From contig JAEYNR010000041.1 of NCBI GenBank assembly GCA_023412475.1, positions 51,279 to 115,278 on the forward strand: a DNA stretch of 64,000 nt, written 5' to 3'. Below, one piece after another: positions 10,104 through 19,079 of this stretch; the stretch's first letter is position 1; each line of letters opens with the position of its first letter. This DNA is from Fibrobacterota bacterium. Lineage in GTDB: Bacteria; Fibrobacterota; Chitinivibrionia; Chitinivibrionales; Chitinispirillaceae. Under the pieces are notes generated by a model. It saw only the letters and a list, made by a program, of their open reading frames with translations, had not been told where the DNA came from and searched no databases. The position numbers and the translations under genes were made by a program.

Positions 10104-10811
10104 TTACTCAGTATCAAAGCCGGGGCGGATAAAATCCATGGCTCTTGGGAAAGTCTTCTCAACGACACGTCTTATATTTATCAACTGACCAATGAGTCTG
10201 GCAGAGGCATCCTGATCTGTTTTGAAAAAGGAACGGATAATACTCCATGCAGCAATAGATCGGCTAATTGAGATGAGTGCAACTTTGGCAGAACCATTTT
10301 CATCTGAATCTACAGGTAATTCACCAATCCTCTCGGTATCAATTGCTCTTAGCAGTTTGGCTGAAATGAAAAAAGCATATCTTTGTACAACTTCAATTGC
10401 ATCAGATAAATTCCCTGTTTGGGTATTATTCAGCTTTAGCCGGCTTACTTCATCGGCATAAGTTTCAATCCATTTATAAGTTTCGTGGGCATAAGATTGC
10501 GCTGTTTTAAACAGAACATTCTCTTTTGCTTTACATCTACTACTTTTTTCCAAAAAATCCGTTTCCATATCAAATTCTGGCAAATCTTCAAATTGAATCA
10601 AGTCAGAAAAATCAGGGCGGTTTTCTGTGGGTTCGATATCATCGAAAAAATTTTTAACTAATTTCCAGAGTGCATCCTTATCCATATCCTTTTCATCAGT
10701 AGCTTCGATTAGTTTTTTTTCAAATGCGAATGAACAACATCTGGAGGTAAAAGCGCATTTTTCGCACCATCGGTCACAATAATTAAAAATTCCCTCAATG
10801 TACATATTCAT
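10104..10811 (-). CDS. conserved hypothetical protein with N-terminal cysteine cluster
   Basis: I do not recognise a named family. The 235-residue protein opens with C12-x3-C16-x2-C19-x5-C25-C26, close enough to a metal- or iron-sulfur-binding knuckle to be noteworthy; the remainder is acidic, then alpha-helical (residues 95-230) without membrane segments or export signal. It lies convergent with the GH43 gene and upstream of nothing obvious. A cytosolic metal-binding protein is the most that can be said. Confidence 0.7.
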   Translation of the reverse strand: MNMYIEGIFNYCDRWCEKCAFTSRCCSFAFEKKLIEATDEKDMDKDALWKLVKNFFDDIEPTENRPDFSDLIQFEDLPEFDMETDFLEKSSRCKAKENVLFKTAQSYAHETYKWIETYADEVSRLKLNNTQTGNLSDAIEVVQRYAFFISAKLLRAIDTERIGELPVDSDENGSAKVALISISRSIAAWSIIRSFFKTDQDASARLIGQLINIRRVVEKTFPRAMDFIRPGFDTE

Positions 10812-10922
10812 GGTTTTGATATCTATTTGTTAAGTTTATCTCTTATTTAAAAAATTGATCTGTTTGTTGAGCATTGTGAAATATTTAAATGGGAAATCCA
10901 GTATCGGCAAATGTTAAAGATT

Positions 10923-11522
10923 CTAAGGCAATTTATTCTTTGATCTGATAAGAATCATTCGCTTGTTAGTAGTTATGTGCATGCCAGAAGAGACTTTTTT
11001 GCACACTCTCCCCTGCAGGTTAATCTTCTTGTCTGTCATTGAGTGTGTTACAGGTGATGATTTACACTTTTCAGGTTGCAAAACCGCAACCGGTTCACAC
11101 ATAACCTCAGGAAACAACTCAGGTGATTTTATCTGATTTCCCGAAACAGTCGGACCTTTCCAAGAATTTATCCCACCAATAAGAGAATAAATGTTTGAGA
11201 ATTCCAGATCAAGCTCAGAAGCAGCCTTTTTGCTGCGAGTACCATTGGCACAATAAAGAATTATCATCGTATCTTTAGGAAAAGTTTCAACAGCCTTATC
11301 AAAAACCATCGTTCTGAAAGGGAAATTATAGGCACCACAGTTCTCAGAGCCGATGATGGTTGTAAGCTCAAGAGGCTCCCTTAGGTCAATAAGAATAAAA
11401 TCAGAGGAAGCACTTCCCTTAAGCCATTGGGCCAGAGTGTCGGAGCTTATTTCCTGAAAGCCCGAACCTATAGTAACAAGGGAAAAAACTATTAGCATTG
11501 TTCTAACCATAAATCCAATCAT
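10923..11522 (-). CDS. exported single-domain rhodanese
   Basis: Rhodanese-fold protein with the active-site loop YCANGTRSKKAA, the catalytic Cys being the one in CANGTRS. It acts on sulfane sulfur or as a persulfide/redox carrier. The frame is open further upstream to a GTG at 11624, but I place the start at the ATG at 11522 (or the one at 11510) because this gives a good signal peptide (MVRTMLIVFSLVTIGSG) immediately before the domain; neither has a strong Shine-Dalgarno. A tail of about 70 residues with three further cysteines follows the domain. It is divergent from the envelope operon starting at 11680 and shares a short promoter region with it, so joint regulation is possible. Confidence 0.8.
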   Translation of the reverse strand: MIGFMVRTMLIVFSLVTIGSGFQEISSDTLAQWLKGSASSDFILIDLREPLELTTIIGSENCGAYNFPFRTMVFDKAVETFPKDTMIILYCANGTRSKKAASELDLEFSNIYSLIGGINSWKGPTVSGNQIKSPELFPEVMCEPVAVLQPEKCKSSPVTHSMTDKKINLQGRVCKKVSSGMHITTNKRMILIRSKNKLP

Positions 11523-11679
11523 GTGTTCAGATTTATAATGTTTTCCAGTAATATAGCTAAATTTTAGAAAATTAGCTTTTTTTGTAATGAAAATTTGTAT
11601 TTTTGTTTTTATTTTGCCCTGCACACGTTGTATTATTTACTTGTTTCAATATTTATAATTTTTTAATCGTACTCTGGCT

Positions 11680-12078
11680 ATGAGACTCAACAAAAAAAGT
11701 AAATTACCCTTTTTTTTCTCCTGCTCTTTAATTGTTATCCTATTGAGCTCGCCACTGGTTTTAGCTATAACACACTGCCATTGCGATCAATCCGAATTGT
11801 TTTCAGAAACAGAGTATGCAGTAAGTGACTGCATTGTGGATGATTGCTCTGAAAGATGCCATTGTAATTTTAGCGATTCCAATAGTAACGCTGACGGAAA
11901 TTTTAACTTCCCCCTATTGACCCAATCTCATATTATAAAGCTGATTACCTCGGGTCAGTGTAAGTTTATGCTGGCAGCACCAGATGGATTACAATGTCTG
12001 CATTCTACTGCAATCTCTCGGCTTAAGGCCCTTTCACCTCTTGCGATTCATATCTACAGCACCATTCTTAGAATTTGA
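11680..12078 (+). CDS. small exported Cys/His-rich protein
   Basis: 132 residues; unrecognised family. A signal peptide (residues 1-30, ending ...VLAIT) is followed by HCHCD, then a DC...DDC...RCHC cluster and two isolated cysteines, so the mature peptide could bind metal or form disulfides in the periplasm. It is the first gene of an apparent operon running to 15926. Small exported Cys/His-rich peptides commonly precede metal-efflux genes, which is only a hint at function here. Confidence 0.6.
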   Translation: MRLNKKSKLPFFFSCSLIVILLSSPLVLAITHCHCDQSELFSETEYAVSDCIVDDCSERCHCNFSDSNSNADGNFNFPLLTQSHIIKLITSGQCKFMLAAPDGLQCLHSTAISRLKALSPLAIHIYSTILRI

Positions 12079-12208
12079 TTATTCCTTAAGAAAGCAATTT
12101 TTTCCAAGCAAATTAATAATAATTAACAGAGTACATCTGCTAAGCAGCAGGCTTATAATTTGTTTTGCTTTTGTTAATCAATTGAGAAATGATGGAAGGA
12201 TATTTTTT

Positions 12209-12592
12209 ATGAACAGGATTTTAATCGTAGTACCGGGATTATCTGCTCTATTTTTTGCAGTAGTTTTAGTTTTTTCTGGCTGCAAGGGCGGAGGTGGTTT
12301 AAGCTTGGGTCAGGAGATTCCCTCAGATATAAAAGCCACAAAGCTTTCTGAAATCTTAGCTCAACCATCCAGTTATAATGGAAAAAAAGTTGTGATGAGT
12401 GGAATAGTATCAGGTCAGTGTCCATCTTTTTGTGAGTTTTTTTTCAAAGAGGGTGCTAATCAGGTTACCATATTTCCGCAGGGTTATAAATTTCCTAAAC
12501 TGGAAAGCGGCAAGAAGGTCACCATCTATGCCAGTATTACCAGTGGTGAAGAAAATGTGGTTTTTTCTGCACTTGGCATTCGCATAGAATAG
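12209..12592 (+). CDS. OB-fold lipoprotein
   Basis: 127-residue lipoprotein: a hydrophobic leader ends in the lipobox FSGC with the acylated cysteine at residue 25, followed by a glycine-rich linker and a small beta domain (KKVVMSGIVSGQCPSFCEFFF ... GKKVTIYASI) typical of an OB-fold of the tRNA_anti-like/BOF type. Two cysteines in QCPSFC might form a redox or metal pair. The frame is open to 11984, but GGAAGGA at 12194-12200 and the lipobox fix the ATG at 12209. The stop codon runs straight into the Shine-Dalgarno of the FtsX-type permease, so it is surely in the same transcript; it may be the periplasmic partner of that ABC transporter. Confidence 0.75.
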   Translation: MNRILIVVPGLSALFFAVVLVFSGCKGGGGLSLGQEIPSDIKATKLSEILAQPSSYNGKKVVMSGIVSGQCPSFCEFFFKEGANQVTIFPQGYKFPKLESGKKVTIYASITSGEENVVFSALGIRIE

Positions 12593-12602
12593 GAGGTGAT
12601 CT

Positions 12603-13778
12603 ATGAACTTTACTACAGTAGCATTGAGCAACCTTCGCCGTAACCCAGTTCGCAGTATTTTAACTGCCCTGAGTCTGGCTATTTCTGCTGCAACTCTGAC
12701 AGTGGTATTGAGTTTGGATAAAGGATATACGTCAGCAGTCACAGAAGACCTTGTCAATAAGACCGGTGTTCACATGTATATAACAAAAGAGGGTTGTCCG
12801 ATTGAGGCGGCATCGGTAATCGCACAGGGCGGATTAAGTCCACTTTATGTATCTGAAGACATTGTTACAAAAATCAATTCAGTCAATAACATTGAGACCG
12901 TTATGCCTTTTAAGCTTTTTGCAGTTACAACCGATGACGGATCCCGCACCGATATTTTTATGGGTGTGACCGATGCGGTGCGTTCTGTAAAGCCTGACTG
13001 GGAATATGCTTCAGGCGGATGGTTTACTACTGATTCTTCTGTGATTTTAGGCGCTGAGATGGCACGGATCGAAAATCTGTCGATTGGTGATAAAATGTAC
13101 ACAGAACATTTTAACCGGGAATTTGTAGTTTCCGGTATACTAAACAGAAACTATAGTCAGGATGATGGTACTTTTTTCCTTCCTCTGCAAACAGCACAGA
13201 AACTTGTGGGACGTGAGGGAAAACTCTCCGCTGTTGCAATTAAGCTTAAAGATATTTCGATGCTTGAAGAAGCTAAAAACCAGCTAAGGGCATCCATGCC
13301 TGCAGACTACTTTGTCATCGGGTCAAAAGAGCTAAGTGATGGAATATTACAGTTTTTCAGCTCTACCAGGGTGATTATGTTTGTTATGGTAATTGTAGCT
13401 ACTCTAATATCGGTTTTCGGGATAATAAATACCATGCTTATGGCGGTGCTGGAGAGAAAAAAAGAATTCGCCTATCTTAAATGCGTAGGTGCTGGAAAAA
13501 AGGATCTGCTTAAACTGATATCTCTGGAAACGATGGCAATCTGTTTGTTCGGAAGTGCTACAGGAGCAATAGCCGGAGCAATGCTAAGCCCTTTATCCGG
13601 TAATTTTATGCGTAAACTGTTTGTCGCTTATACTCCTTCCGGTTCAATAGCCAGGCCAGACTTTCTGATAATATTTTCAGCATTTGTGATTTGCACACTG
13701 GTTGGTGTCGTATGCTCTCTCTATCCCGGTTTACGTGCGGCTAACATTGTGCCAATGGAGGTATTAAGAAATGAATAA
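12603..13778 (+). CDS. FtsX/MacB-type ABC transporter permease
   Basis: Inner-membrane subunit of a type VII (MacB/LolCDE/FtsX) ABC transporter. One N-terminal membrane helix (residues 18-40) is followed by a periplasmic MacB_PCD-like domain of about 210 residues and then three C-terminal helices (about 260-290, 310-335, 350-380), the standard four-TM layout. The ribosome binding site AGGAGGTGATCT just before the ATG is nearly a full anti-16S match, the strongest in the window. It overlaps the ATPase gene by 8 bases. Proteins of this class move lipoproteins, peptides or transmit mechanical force across the periplasm; they do not usually carry substrates through the inner membrane. Confidence 0.92.
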   Translation: MNFTTVALSNLRRNPVRSILTALSLAISAATLTVVLSLDKGYTSAVTEDLVNKTGVHMYITKEGCPIEAASVIAQGGLSPLYVSEDIVTKINSVNNIETVMPFKLFAVTTDDGSRTDIFMGVTDAVRSVKPDWEYASGGWFTTDSSVILGAEMARIENLSIGDKMYTEHFNREFVVSGILNRNYSQDDGTFFLPLQTAQKLVGREGKLSAVAIKLKDISMLEEAKNQLRASMPADYFVIGSKELSDGILQFFSSTRVIMFVMVIVATLISVFGIINTMLMAVLERKKEFAYLKCVGAGKKDLLKLISLETMAICLFGSATGAIAGAMLSPLSGNFMRKLFVAYTPSGSIARPDFLIIFSAFVICTLVGVVCSLYPGLRAANIVPMEVLRNE

Positions 13779-14442
13779 TCCTGTAATCAAGCTTCAGCAT
13801 GTAAATAAGGAATACTGTCGGGGCACAGAAACGGTTCATGCGGTTCATGATGTCTCCTTTTCTATCACAAAAGGAGAATATGTGGCAATTATCGGTCATT
13901 CCGGTTCAGGCAAAACAACACTGCTCAATATGATTGGTTGTCTTGACCGCCCGACATCAGGTATTGTAGAAGTAAATGGTATGTCAATATCCTCTGCACC
14001 CGAAAAAGTGCTTACTACATTGCGCAAAAAAACAATTGGTTTCGTTTTTCAACAGTTTTTTCTTATTCCCACGCTTACAGTGCTTCAGAATGTCCAGCTC
14101 CCTGCACTCTTCGTCAAAAAAGTCGATGAGGCTAAAGCGGAAGAACTGCTCACAATGGTAGGATTAAAGAAACGGCTGTCCCATCTTCCCGGGCAACTTT
14201 CTGGAGGAGAAATGCAGAGAGTGGCAATAGCAAGGAGTCTGATCAACAATCCACCTGTGCTTCTGGCAGATGAACCGACGGGCAATCTTGATTCACGCAA
14301 TGCTGAAACTATCATGAATATTCTGGGTGAACTTAATGGTAATGGTATTACAATCGTGGTAGTTACCCATAACCATGACCTGGTTAAGCGATGCTCAAGA
14401 ACGGTTTATATGGAAGATGGCAAGTTGAAAAATGACAGCTGA
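13771..14442 (+). CDS. LolD/MacB-type ABC transporter ATPase
   Basis: Cytosolic ATPase partner of the permease directly upstream. Walker A GHSGSGKTT (about residue 43), Q-loop FVFQQFF, signature LSGGEMQRVAIARSL, Walker B VLLADEPTG and the switch histidine in VVTHNHD are all intact in 223 residues, the usual length for LolD-like proteins. The start lies within the end of the permease gene (8-base overlap) with a GGAGGT inside the upstream coding sequence, indicating translational coupling. Confidence 0.95.
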   Translation: MNNPVIKLQHVNKEYCRGTETVHAVHDVSFSITKGEYVAIIGHSGSGKTTLLNMIGCLDRPTSGIVEVNGMSISSAPEKVLTTLRKKTIGFVFQQFFLIPTLTVLQNVQLPALFVKKVDEAKAEELLTMVGLKKRLSHLPGQLSGGEMQRVAIARSLINNPPVLLADEPTGNLDSRNAETIMNILGELNGNGITIVVVTHNHDLVKRCSRTVYMEDGKLKNDS

Positions 14443-15406
14443 CAACAAACCGCGATCTCGGGGGACTCGGAGACTTGCAATGATTAGTGTGCTCTTTCTG
14501 ATCGTGTTGCAACTGACACCCTCGAACCTTTATGCATCCTGGAATTTTTCTGCAGATGCTGACCTTCGCAGCAGATGGTCCTCTCCTGCGGAGTTGTCAG
14601 CAGAAATTCACGCGATGGGCTTATCAATAAGAAAATCGTTTGCAGATTATTCAGGTGATCGTTATATCATCTCCGGTCTTTTCGAAGCTGAGAAGAATTT
14701 TTCAGAATTTATGATACACGAGCTGTACTTCAGATACAAAGGTCCTATGGGTTTATGGAATATCACTGCAGGAAGAATAGGTATACCTTATGGGCTTTTG
14801 ACCTCTTTCAGTACATCACGTCATATTTTCGAAAAACCAATCGAAGAGATTGTTGGCTTCGATGCTGACAATGGAATTATGCTTTCCGGTGTCGCAGGTA
14901 TTTTTGACTATGGCATTTCCTTATCGCAAGGATACGGTGCTCATCGGGTGCCGGAGTTTCCCGGAGTAGGCTTTGGCGCAGGACGGTTTGGAGTGATACT
15001 GGGTGAAGCTGAGGAGTACGCAATCGGTGTCTCACTATCCGGAGGGCGAACCAACACAGCTCACATGGATCAATCCACAATCACCAGGATAACAGGAGGA
15101 CTGGATGCAACTTTTAACATTGGTCAAAGTATCATAAGAGCAGAAGTTAACGCTGGAAATATTGACAATCACAGGATTGTCAGTGGGTATGGTCTTTTAG
15201 ACTATACGCTTCACAGGCGTCTGGATCTTTCGACTGGTTTTCGCCTGATTAATTCTCATAATAAAACTAACAGTGCGTTATTCGCCGGATTCTCTTTTAA
15301 TCCACCCTGGTTCAATTTAAGAGGAGGATATATTTATGAACACTCGGGTAAACAAAAGCACAGCATATCTTTACAGTTATATCGCCTTTTTTCTTATACT
15401 CTTTAG
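14432..15406 (+). CDS. predicted outer-membrane beta-barrel protein
   Basis: 324-residue protein with an N-terminal export signal (positively charged start, hydrophobic stretch 16-32, cleavage near YAS). The mature part alternates short amphipathic beta strands with glycine and aromatic residues (ITAGRIGIPYG, FDYGISLSQGYG, LRGGYIYEHSG) and ends SLQLYRLFSYTL, features of an outer-membrane barrel of roughly 14 strands. I recognise no specific porin family. It overlaps the ATPase gene by 11 bases and the next gene by 71 bases, so it belongs to the same operon; it could be the outer-membrane exit or receptor of the transporter. Confidence 0.65.
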   Translation: MTADNKPRSRGTRRLAMISVLFLIVLQLTPSNLYASWNFSADADLRSRWSSPAELSAEIHAMGLSIRKSFADYSGDRYIISGLFEAEKNFSEFMIHELYFRYKGPMGLWNITAGRIGIPYGLLTSFSTSRHIFEKPIEEIVGFDADNGIMLSGVAGIFDYGISLSQGYGAHRVPEFPGVGFGAGRFGVILGEAEEYAIGVSLSGGRTNTAHMDQSTITRITGGLDATFNIGQSIIRAEVNAGNIDNHRIVSGYGLLDYTLHRRLDLSTGFRLINSHNKTNSALFAGFSFNPPWFNLRGGYIYEHSGKQKHSISLQLYRLFSYTL

Positions 15407-15926
15407 CCGGACAGCAGTATTTGCGCAGGATGTTTATCTGTGCGTATGGCGTAATCCCGAAAGGACAATGACCAGAATTTTTCCAGAGGCTAAAGATTAT
15501 GTTACAGTAAATCTTAAGATTTCACCAACGGAATGTGAAGCAATAGAAAAGGAACTCGGATTCAAACTGCTTCCAGGACAGCGTGACCGCTATCAGTACT
15601 TTCAGATGACCGGAGAGGGTGGCAAGCATATAGGGATTATAATTGCAGCTTCACAGAAAGGAGTTTTTGGCGCGATCGAATTCGTTGTAGGATTTGATAC
15701 CACGGGCACTCTAAAGGATATCTATATACAGCGTTCAAGGGAAAGGGATCAGAGCTTTAAGGAGCGTTCATTTCTTGACCAGTTCAAGAATATAAGAATG
15801 GAAGATGTTCAAAAATTTAAAAATGAATATAAAGTTCCACTTATTAAAGGGAGGCTGGCTGTAGTTGATGGAATACTAAAGGAAGTTGTGACATATAAAA
15901 AGCTGGTTATAGAAAAGAATCAGTGA
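15336..15926 (+). CDS. exported FMN_bind-like protein
   Basis: 196 residues with a signal peptide (to FAQ, about residue 31). The segment GVFGAIEFVVGFDTTGTLKDIYIQRSRER resembles the core of FMN-binding domains of the RnfG/NqrC/NosR type. The S/TGAT flavin attachment motif is not evident, so covalent FMN is doubtful. A strong GAGGAGGA (15321-15328) lies 7 bases before the ATG although this is still inside the preceding gene, giving an unusual 71-base overlap in a different frame. As last gene of the 11680-15926 operon it suggests a redox step coupled to the envelope transporter. No terminator is obvious before the convergent gene at 15938. Confidence 0.65.
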   Translation: MNTRVNKSTAYLYSYIAFFLILFSRTAVFAQDVYLCVWRNPERTMTRIFPEAKDYVTVNLKISPTECEAIEKELGFKLLPGQRDRYQYFQMTGEGGKHIGIIIAASQKGVFGAIEFVVGFDTTGTLKDIYIQRSRERDQSFKERSFLDQFKNIRMEDVQKFKNEYKVPLIKGRLAVVDGILKEVVTYKKLVIEKNQ

Positions 15927-15937
15927 ATTTGCCTTGA

Positions 15938-16567
15938 TCAGTTCGTATTTTCACGGACCAAAAGCCCGCTGTTGGAGACCATACAATGAAAAACCGCTGG
16001 CTTTTGGGCACCAATGAAGGTAGCGGACCCATATTGCACATCAAGTATAGGCCTGAGCGCCAAAAACCGTTTACGCAACGAGTACATATCGAGAATCTTT
16101 CTTTTTCCGAGGGGATAGATTGTCCGTGGTTTTTCCTGTTCGTCGGAAATTGCGTTGTAGCGGCCACCGATGCGGTCGAGTTTATAGCTGGTATGTATCC
16201 CGATTCGGTTAAGAACCGGATTCCATTTTAAAATATGTGCATCGATGTAAAGCATATCACCCGATATGTTATACTCGGCACAGCTACTGTCCGGTAAACT
16301 TACATGGGCTATGAACTGTTGTTCTCCCAGTGGCTTTATGACAATGACCGCGGCCATTGTTTCTTTAGAAAAAGAGTTGTAGGTGTGATTTACAATCAGG
16401 ATCAGCCCTGAGACAGCAGTGATCAATAAGCATAAAATCATCAACAGTGAGCTTTTGAAAGCTCGAATAAGTCTGAATTTTTTTACGGCTCCAATGGCGG
16501 CAAAAAGAAATAGTACTGCGGAAAGAGTGGATATTCCTGACAGAATGAAGAGTAAGTTTTTGAGCAT
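15938..16567 (-). CDS. conserved two-TM membrane protein of unknown function
   Basis: 209 residues. Two hydrophobic helices (about 4-26 and 38-62) are followed by a soluble part of about 145 residues with the pattern LYIDAHILKWNP...YKLDRIGGRYN...RTIYPLG. Proteins with this layout are conserved in many proteobacteria and are sometimes mislabelled as multidrug efflux pumps; nothing here supports transport. The gene is convergent with the envelope operon and on the same strand as hisD but separated from it by nearly 200 bases. Confidence 0.7.
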   Translation of the reverse strand: MLKNLLFILSGISTLSAVLFLFAAIGAVKKFRLIRAFKSSLLMILCLLITAVSGLILIVNHTYNSFSKETMAAVIVIKPLGEQQFIAHVSLPDSSCAEYNISGDMLYIDAHILKWNPVLNRIGIHTSYKLDRIGGRYNAISDEQEKPRTIYPLGKRKILDMYSLRKRFLALRPILDVQYGSATFIGAQKPAVFHCMVSNSGLLVRENTN

Positions 16568-16759
16568 AGTATTTCCAAATTCGGATTAATCAGGTTTTGT
16601 ACTGCTTTGGGTTTGACAAAAAGGCTTCTGAAAGGCTTTCCCCAGAGAGGTGATTTTTAAATAACGTAAAAATTCACCCTCCGGGACAAACTGATAAAGA
16701 AAGTCCAGCACAGAAAACCCATTTTGGCACTATCTTCTAAGATCATGCTGTAATGGCGG

Positions 16760-18067
16760 TCAACTATTTCCTCTTCTCTCAACACTGAATGCATGATGAA
16801 CAAAATTTTCAGCTCTTGCGAAAATACTTACAAACGGAGCCGCAAGGTCCAATCCTTCTGGGCTGACTTCTGCAACAGATATTCGCTTGGTGAAACTATC
16901 CACTCCCAGCGGGGAAGCATATCTGGCAGCACCACCAGTGGGCAGAACATGGTTGGTCCCCACAAAATAATCTCCCAAGGCAACCGGAGTGTAAGGTCCC
17001 AAAAATATTGCTGCCGCATTTTGGATTTTGTTAAGGTCCTCTCTGTAATCTTTTGTCATGATCTGAAGATGTTCCGGAGCGAAATCATTAACCAGGGCAA
17101 TACTTTCATCCCTGGAAGAAGCTACAAAGATAGTTATTGCATGTTCAGGAAGAGCATGAAACACTTTTTTTACAGGTGATGCCTCGATTTCCCGGACCAG
17201 ATCGGCTGCAATTTTTTCTGCAAATTCTTTATCTTCACAGACACAAATCGCAAGTTCATCACCAGATCCATGTTCCCCCTGAGCTAAAAGATCAAGAGCA
17301 ACCCAGCAGGGGTCTACAGAATCATCAGCAATGATTGCCACTTCACTGGGTCCTGCCACCGAGTCGATGTCAACCACACCATACACCAGCTTTTTGGCAG
17401 TCGCGACAAAAGGATTGCCAGGACCAACTATTTTCTCAACCGGCCTTATTGTTTTTGTTCCGTAAGCCAGTGCTGCAATCGCCTGAGCTCCCCCGATGCG
17501 ATAGACTTCGGTTATATTTAAAAGCTGTAAGGCGTATGCTACACCTGAATCGAGCTGCTCCCGTGGTGGAGTTACAGCCACGATTTCCTTAACTCCTGCA
17601 ATCTGAGCAGGTATTACATCCATTAGAACAGTGGAAGGGTAGACGGTATGACCACCAGGAATATATACACCGACCCTGGACAGAGGACGAATAATCTGGC
17701 CAAGCGCTCCCTCACTGCTCTGAAACTCGAATCCATCTCTTAATTGTTTACGGTGATAGGTTTCTATTCGCTTAGCTGTTTCATCTATAGCAACTTTCAG
17801 CTCAGGACTGATTCTCTTTGCACTTGATGAGATCTCTTCTTCAGTTATTTTCATCTTTTTGGAAGTGAGTTTAACCTTGTCAAATTTTTCTGTATAACTA
17901 AAAAGAGCACTTTCTCCATTATCCCTGATATCGTCCAATATTTTTTGCACCAGAGAAGTAGTTTTTTTGTTACTGGTAATGCGGGATGAGGTTATTTTTT
18001 GTAAAAATTTTCTCCCCCTGGGAGAAGAATAGTTTATTATTGGTATTTTGATCTTATTGGTGGCCAT
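16760..18067 (-). CDS. hisD: histidinol dehydrogenase
   Basis: Catalyses the last two oxidations of histidine biosynthesis (histidinol to histidine with two NAD+), cytosolic zinc enzyme. The signature VGPGNPFVATAKKLVYG followed by VDIDSVAGPSEVAIIADD is diagnostic; QGEHGSGDE and FAPEHLQIM supply the zinc and catalytic His/Glu residues (EHL pair), and the C-terminal GTNHVLPTGGAARY is present. Length 435 is normal. The gene is not clustered with other his genes here; hisC lies 14 kb away on the other strand, so histidine genes are dispersed in this genome. Confidence 0.97.
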   Translation of the reverse strand: MATNKIKIPIINYSSPRGRKFLQKITSSRITSNKKTTSLVQKILDDIRDNGESALFSYTEKFDKVKLTSKKMKITEEEISSSAKRISPELKVAIDETAKRIETYHRKQLRDGFEFQSSEGALGQIIRPLSRVGVYIPGGHTVYPSTVLMDVIPAQIAGVKEIVAVTPPREQLDSGVAYALQLLNITEVYRIGGAQAIAALAYGTKTIRPVEKIVGPGNPFVATAKKLVYGVVDIDSVAGPSEVAIIADDSVDPCWVALDLLAQGEHGSGDELAICVCEDKEFAEKIAADLVREIEASPVKKVFHALPEHAITIFVASSRDESIALVNDFAPEHLQIMTKDYREDLNKIQNAAAIFLGPYTPVALGDYFVGTNHVLPTGGAARYASPLGVDSFTKRISVAEVSPEGLDLAAPFVSIFARAENFVHHAFSVERRGNS

Positions 18068-18153
18068 TTTTTACGAGACTCCAGATTTTTCTATTTTTCG
18101 GACAAAATATTATTATCATCCATTAACATGAAAATAACGGATTTAAAATACTG

Positions 18154-18939
18154 TTAAATCGGTGTAGGTATATCGATAAATTCGGTTTGGATTCCAAAAC
18201 GTTCCTGCAGTACTGCTCCCAAAGCCTGAATCCCTGGCTTTTCAGTATGATAATGTCCTGCATAAACTACATTGATGTTATTCTCCAGTGCTTCATGATA
18301 ATTATAATGAACCGGTTCACCGGTAACATAACAGCCTATTCCTTTTCTAATTGCTTCTGTCAAAAGATCTGCAGCTCCACCAGAGACCACTGCAACTTTT
18401 GAGATTGCTTTTTTACCAAATGGCAGTACAGTACACTGGGTATTAAGTTTTTTGCTCAGTGTCTCGATGATTGTTTTCAGATCAGTGGATTTGTCCAGAA
18501 CGCCTTCAAACCCTATGTCTATTCCTTTATAATTGCCAAATGGCTTTAATCCCTTCAAATTCAGTATTGTCGCGAGTTGAGCATTGTTTCCAATTTCAGG
18601 ATGAAGATCTAGTGGCAGATGTGAAGCATAAAGATTTAGGTTATTATCGATTAGAAATTTTAAATGATTATAAGAGCTCCCGCTGACAGATCTGATTCCG
18701 TCCCAGATAATCCCATGATGAACAGCGATCAATTGACATTTTTTTTCAATGGCAAGCTGGTAGCCTTTCAATGAAGCATCCACCAGCAATGCAACCTTGT
18801 TTATCATCTGAATGCCCTGCACCTGAAGCCCATTACAAGAGTAATCCTTATAGTGATTAGTATTTAGCAGCTCATCGATAAAAGAAACCAGCTCATCACG
18901 ACTGATTTCAGCGCTTTCAGCAGACGTTTTTTTCTCCAT
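18154..18939 (-). CDS. Nif3-like dinuclear metal centre protein
   Basis: YbgI/Nif3 (DUF34) family, ring-shaped hexamers with two metal ions per subunit; sometimes labelled GTP cyclohydrolase 1 type 2. Metal ligands are visible in AVHHGIIWDG, in YASHLPLDLHPEIGNN and in the C-terminal GHYHTEKPGI; GGAADLL and TGEPVHYNYHEA are further family blocks. Length 261 is the short form without the inserted PII-like domain. Biochemical role in bacteria is unsettled. It sits between hisD and the K+ channel gene on the same strand with gaps of 86 and 140 bases. Confidence 0.93.
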   Translation of the reverse strand: MEKKTSAESAEISRDELVSFIDELLNTNHYKDYSCNGLQVQGIQMINKVALLVDASLKGYQLAIEKKCQLIAVHHGIIWDGIRSVSGSSYNHLKFLIDNNLNLYASHLPLDLHPEIGNNAQLATILNLKGLKPFGNYKGIDIGFEGVLDKSTDLKTIIETLSKKLNTQCTVLPFGKKAISKVAVVSGGAADLLTEAIRKGIGCYVTGEPVHYNYHEALENNINVVYAGHYHTEKPGIQALGAVLQERFGIQTEFIDIPTPI

Positions 18940-19079
18940 AGAAAATCTCTTTTATTGATTTTTAAAAATATAATCTGGAACTGAAGGATATCAGAAATGC
19001 TCTGTTATGCCTAAATATAAAACACCGCATCGATTATGAGAAAGGTTGATAGCTTTCGAATCGTTGTTGCAAAATGGAT

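Noticed and set aside
11523..11624. Upstream extension of the rhodanese gene to a GTG at 11624
   Set aside because: It would bury the signal peptide 35 residues inside the protein and has no ribosome binding site.
11984..12208. Longer version of the OB-fold lipoprotein starting at 11984
   Set aside because: Overlaps the previous gene and lacks a start signal; lipobox and GGAAGGA place the start at 12209.
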